From Anaerolinea sp. (GTDB taxonomy: Bacteria > Chloroflexota > Anaerolineae > Anaerolineales > Anaerolineaceae), in the NCBI GenBank assembly GCA_013824385.1, contig PNNU01000105.1:1-9501 (forward strand): DNA of 9,501 nt, read 5' to 3'. The notes beneath the pieces are model-generated. The model was not told the DNA's origin, did no database searches, and saw only the letters and a program-made list of their open reading frames with translations. A program made the translations under genes and the position numbers. Shown here in pieces: positions 6,478-9,501 of this stretch; positions within the stretch are counted from its first letter, which is position 1; every line of letters begins with the position of its first letter.

Positions 6478-7071
6478 CTACTTTACAGATGATCCATAAT
6501 CAGGGTGTGATAATACTTTCGCAGCTTGCGGCGGCCAGTAAACCACCAAAGCTTTACCAACCATATCTATTACAGGTACAAAACCCCAACTGTGTGAATC
6601 GGAAGAATTATTGCGATTATCTCCCAATACAAAAACTGAATCCGCGGGAACCGTCCAGGTATCTTCATAGTATGGCGGCGCCGCAATGTAAGGTTCCACC
6701 AAGGCCGTGCCATTGACACTGACCACTCCACCCTTCACGCTGACCACATCGCCGGGAGTGCCAATTAGCCGTTTGATGTAATCTTCCTCGAGGAAATTAG
6801 GGTTATGAAAAATAACGATATCACCCGTATGTAATTTACCTAATTTATAAGCCAGCTTGTTCACCACAATCAGATTACCTTCATAGAGTGTGGGTTGCAT
6901 ACTGATGTTTTGTACCATGACACGTTCGAAGACTGAATCGATGGCGAAATAGAGTATGATCGCCAGGATCAGGGTTTGGAGCACCTCGCCCGGAAGTGAC
7001 TGCCAAAAAGGCACCTTTTTCTCGGCTTGGAGTTCGACTTGTTCTACAGGTTGATAGTTTGAATCGTCCAT
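6478..7071 (-). CDS. lepB: Signal peptidase I
   Basis: A membrane-bound serine protease that removes signal peptides from exported proteins. In the numbering of the longer frame (from 7098), the catalytic Ser66 is in QNISMQPTLYEGN and the catalytic Lys109 in DYIKRLIGTPGD. The conserved box GDNRNNSSDSHSWGFVP (159-175) is intact. One transmembrane helix (~38-56) follows an acidic cytoplasmic leader, placing the catalytic domain outside. I prefer the ATG at 7069-7071 (197 residues): it is preceded by CAGGCAGGAAAC, and AGGAAACATGG is exactly the context of the der start. The ATG at 7096-7098 would give 206 residues and an 8-base overlap with der but has no Shine-Dalgarno sequence. The gene directly follows der (19-base gap with the preferred start), so co-transcription is likely. 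Confidence 0.93.
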   Translation of the reverse strand: MDDSNYQPVEQVELQAEKKVPFWQSLPGEVLQTLILAIILYFAIDSVFERVMVQNISMQPTLYEGNLIVVNKLAYKLGKLHTGDIVIFHNPNFLEEDYIKRLIGTPGDVVSVKGGVVSVNGTALVEPYIAAPPYYEDTWTVPADSVFVLGDNRNNSSDSHSWGFVPVIDMVGKALVVYWPPQAAKVLSHPDYGSSVK

Positions 7072-7074
7072 GTT

Positions 7075-7083
7075 TCCTGCCTG
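7075..7083 (-). promoter_or_regulatory. Ribosome binding site that decides the lepB start
   Basis: Minus-strand CAGGCAGGA stands just before the second in-frame ATG of lepB (7069-7071). The identical string AGGAAACATGG precedes the well-defined start of der at 8458, which argues that this spacing works in the organism. The first ATG (7096-7098) lacks any such sequence. Confidence 0.5.
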
Positions 7084-7090
7084 ATGATCG

Positions 7091-8458
7091 TTATTCATGT
7101 CGAGGTTTCATCACCAATCGAATAGGGGTGCCAGTGAACGGATACTCCAACCTGATTTGGTTTTCAATGAAACGCAAATATGTGAAATGTGCCAGTTTCG
7201 GATTATTACAATAAATCATAAAGGTAGGCGGGTTTGTGCGCACCTGTGTTCCATAGAACAATTTGATGGAAGTGCCGGTCTTTGAGGTCGGCGCATGAAT
7301 GCTCTGGGCTTTTTGCAGAATTCGATTTAATGAGCCTGTACTGACATGCGCCAGACGCTCTTCTTGAACTCTTAAAGCCATCGGCATCACCTGGTCTACA
7401 CGCTGACCTGATTTTGCAGATATGAACAGTATCGGAACATAATCCATGAAGTTGAGTTCCTGGCGGATTCGTTCTGAATACTTCGCCATGGTGTAGTTGT
7501 CTTTTTCAATGGCATCCCATTTGTTGACCACCACCACAGCGCTTTTCAGTTCATCTTTGATGTAGCCGGCAATATGTGTATCCTGGGCTGAAATACCTTC
7601 CACTGCATCGATCAAGAGCAAGGCAACATCGCAGCGCTCAATGGCTTTCATTGAACGCACCACGCTGAACTTCTCAACGCCCGGTTCGACCTTTCCGCGC
7701 CGACGGATGCCTGCGGTATCAATCAATGTTACAGGAATGTCATCAATCATCATTTTAGTATCGATCGCATCGCGCGTGGTGCCTGCAATCGGGCTGACAA
7801 TTGAACGCTCTTCACCTGCCAATTTGTTCAACAAGCTGGATTTGCCAACGTTTGGCTTGCCGACTATGGCCACCTTAACCGAATCGTCTTCATCTTCGGG
7901 TTCCGGTTCCGGGAAGTTGCTCAACAATTCATCCAGTAGATCGCCAGTACCAGTGCCGTGAACAGCAGAAACGGCCCATGGATCGCCAAGACCCAATTCA
8001 TAGAACTCATTCACGAGATCGCGCTGTCGGGAGCTGTCTGCCTTGTTCACCACCAGAAGTACAGGCGGATGGGCGACGCCATCCACGATGGTTTGAGATT
8101 GGCGAAGAATCTGCGCCACCTCAAAATCAGCGGGAGTCACCCCGCTGATGGCGTCCACCAGGAACAACACCACATCCGCTTCGGTGATGGCCAGCAAAGC
8201 CTGAGATTTAATCTCAGCAATAAAATCCGCTGAGCCAATAGACAGCGGTGATTTACTGCTCGCAGAAGTGGGATCAATACCCCCGGTATCCACGATATCA
8301 AACTGGACGCCGCTCCATTCACCCACAGCAAATAGACGATCACGAGTGGTGCCTGGTGTGTCATCCACAATAGCCAGTCGTTCACCACATAAACGATTAA
8401 ATAATGTACTCTTGCCAACATTCGGTCTACCGACCAGCGCTACAACAGGTTTTGCCAT
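7091..8458 (-). CDS. der: Ribosome-assembly GTPase Der (EngA), double G domain
   Basis: A 455-residue protein with the unique Der layout of two tandem GTPase domains and a C-terminal KH-like domain; it acts in maturation of the large ribosomal subunit. First G domain: P-loop GRPNVGKS (10-17), switch PGTTRD, DTGG (57-60), NKAD (138-141). Second: GKPNVGKS (200-207), AGTTRD, DTAG (247-250), NKWD (312-315). Residues ~355-455 are the KH-like domain, with the family ending NQIRLEYPFTGTPIRL. The linker between the domains is strongly acidic (184-192), and the first domain carries small insertions after DTGG (~62-78) and before NKAD, compared with the E. coli protein as I remember it. The start at 8458 is supported by GAGGAAAC directly upstream. 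The 82-base gap to ybbR (8459-8540) has A/T-rich -10-like strings but no matched -35 box, so no promoter is called. Confidence 0.97.
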   Translation of the reverse strand: MAKPVVALVGRPNVGKSTLFNRLCGERLAIVDDTPGTTRDRLFAVGEWSGVQFDIVDTGGIDPTSASSKSPLSIGSADFIAEIKSQALLAITEADVVLFLVDAISGVTPADFEVAQILRQSQTIVDGVAHPPVLLVVNKADSSRQRDLVNEFYELGLGDPWAVSAVHGTGTGDLLDELLSNFPEPEPEDEDDSVKVAIVGKPNVGKSSLLNKLAGEERSIVSPIAGTTRDAIDTKMMIDDIPVTLIDTAGIRRRGKVEPGVEKFSVVRSMKAIERCDVALLLIDAVEGISAQDTHIAGYIKDELKSAVVVVNKWDAIEKDNYTMAKYSERIRQELNFMDYVPILFISAKSGQRVDQVMPMALRVQEERLAHVSTGSLNRILQKAQSIHAPTSKTGTSIKLFYGTQVRTNPPTFMIYCNNPKLAHFTYLRFIENQIRLEYPFTGTPIRLVMKPRHE

Positions 8459-8540
8459 GTTTCCTCAATCCTTAATAATACCAATTTTACCCTGATAATG
8501 AGGAAAAATGGACTTTGTATATAAAAGACGAATTAAAACT

Positions 8541-9501
8541 CTATTTTACGGTTACTTTAAAGGTGGTTGGTGAAATACTCTCGATCTTAATGTCAGGGAT
8601 ATTCAAGGAGTATTTCGGTTCAAGGGTATAAGTACCCGCAACCTGACCTGAAAGGTCAAGCAATACTCTTAAGTTGGTCAAATCAAGTGAATCCAGGATA
8701 TTCAACGGACCCGAGACAATAATATCGACTTTATCAGGCAGGATGGTGGCTTCCAACGAGGAGTCCAACCCTGCGGCTTCCACCAATACATCCGAGATGG
8801 ATTGATTGCCAATGATCGCTGTGATCTCGACTCTGACCAAAACGGAAAGGTCATCGATCACCTGAACCCCGTCTGGCAGATTCAGTCCAATTTCTTCTTC
8901 AAAGCTCTCGGCTTTTTTGCTTAGGTCAATTGGGTTCGTTTCAATATATCCAGGCAGTGCATCAATCAAAGCAGGATTAGATGAATAAACTGTCACTGTA
9001 GGTGGATAAACAGGGATGCTGGATAACCTGAAACCGGCTGCAGGTTGCCCATTGGTGACCACTTTAACCACCACATTGCGATAACCGCCTCGCTCAACCA
9101 CCTTTTGAGTGACCGTGATCTTATCTGGTGAAAGACTGACATCCTTGATCGCGGACCCATTTGCATCCACGGCCTGCAGGGTGATTGTTTGATTGATATC
9201 CGTTTTGACATCGGTGAGTTTTACCACCGCCCGCACTTCTTTGATCATCTCTATATAAGACTTTGCGCCGCTGACCAAGACACTTGTCTCAGACAACTCT
9301 GCCGGATTGGATTGGAATCCAACTGCCAATGAGCCCTGATTGATGACGCGAATATCGAATTCGCGTGTTTCCAGTGTTTGCAGTTCCACACTCGCCGATC
9401 GAGGCGAGTAACTACGTATTTCTACCGGTCGAATGCCTACCTGCACCTGGATGGGAACTGTGTGAACGCCCTCACCCAGACCGGAAAGGTCCATAATGGC
9501 A
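8541..9501 (-). CDS. YbbR-domain protein (CdaR-like), N-terminus outside the window
   Basis: The frame continues to the right edge (Ala-Ile precede the Met at 9492-9494), so that Met is internal and the true start lies beyond the window. The visible ~319 residues are beta-rich repeats of the YbbR type. The end of one repeat (DLSGLGEGVHTVPIQVQV...SYSPRSASVEL) is followed by about three more, and the last ends in DLSGQVAGTYTLEPKYSL...SISPTTFKVTV, closely echoing the first. Consensus features such as 'DLSg-~Gt-~~~v~' and the P-x-x-V~v-G segment (LPDKVDIIVSGPL) recur. In Firmicutes the YbbR protein CdaR is membrane-anchored, has extracytoplasmic YbbR repeats and modulates the c-di-AMP synthase CdaA, whose gene usually lies just upstream. 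Whether that holds here cannot be seen. It is followed by der 82 bases downstream on the same strand, with no evident terminator. Confidence 0.85.
   Translation of the reverse strand, partial: AIMDLSGLGEGVHTVPIQVQVGIRPVEIRSYSPRSASVELQTLETREFDIRVINQGSLAVGFQSNPAELSETSVLVSGAKSYIEMIKEVRAVVKLTDVKTDINQTITLQAVDANGSAIKDVSLSPDKITVTQKVVERGGYRNVVVKVVTNGQPAAGFRLSSIPVYPPTVTVYSSNPALIDALPGYIETNPIDLSKKAESFEEEIGLNLPDGVQVIDDLSVLVRVEITAIIGNQSISDVLVEAAGLDSSLEATILPDKVDIIVSGPLNILDSLDLTNLRVLLDLSGQVAGTYTLEPKYSLNIPDIKIESISPTTFKVTVK

Noticed and set aside
7641..7961. Plus-strand frame of 106 codons opposite der
   Set aside because: It is the antisense image of the second GTPase domain of Der; its residues show no family motif.
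8459..8540. TATTAT and TAAAAT strings before der as an internal promoter
   Set aside because: No -35-like hexamer stands 16-18 bp upstream of either; such strings are common in A/T-rich gaps.

Overview
The window most resembles a chromosomal segment of a Chloroflexi bacterium, probably Anaerolineae. This is an inference. It rests on the transmembrane Ser/Thr kinase with a Thr/Pro-rich outer linker and TolB-like propeller, the stand-alone YgiT-type zinc finger, the housekeeping set ybbR/der/lepB, and the moderate base composition. No phage, transposon, CRISPR, tRNA or rRNA signal was seen, and no gene-free stretch exceeds about 170 bases.

Left part (1-1179): the 3' end of a YhhN/TMEM86-type lysoplasmalogenase-family membrane protein (+) meets, stop codon against stop codon, a YitT-family membrane protein with a C-terminal DUF2179 domain (-).

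Centre-left (1180-3860): a two-gene unit on the + strand made of a MATE-family exporter and a PurR-like LacI-family repressor. A near-consensus promoter (TTGACA, 17 bp, TTTAAT) is overlapped by a 36-bp, almost perfect palindrome built from three CG-centred palindromes spaced exactly 12 bp apart. Its core is very close to the PurR operator, and the repressor's reading helix is nearly that of PurR. The simplest model is that the repressor controls its own operon and hence export of an unknown compound. The repressor also carries an unusual CxC-x9-CxC cysteine arrangement. A nested hairpin follows the unit. This regulatory module is the most interesting part of the window.

Centre (3947-6083): a 701-residue membrane Ser/Thr protein kinase with a complete catalytic motif set, one transmembrane helix and an outer six-bladed TolB/PD40-type propeller, ending at a strong bidirectional terminator.

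Right part (6087-9501, all -): in transcription order, a YbbR-domain (CdaR-like) protein cut by the window edge, the ribosome-assembly GTPase Der, signal peptidase I (LepB), and a small YgiT-type zinc-finger protein. Gaps are short and no internal terminator is visible, so these may be one transcript ending at the shared terminator at 6058-6083. They join cell-envelope, ribosome-assembly and protein-export functions.
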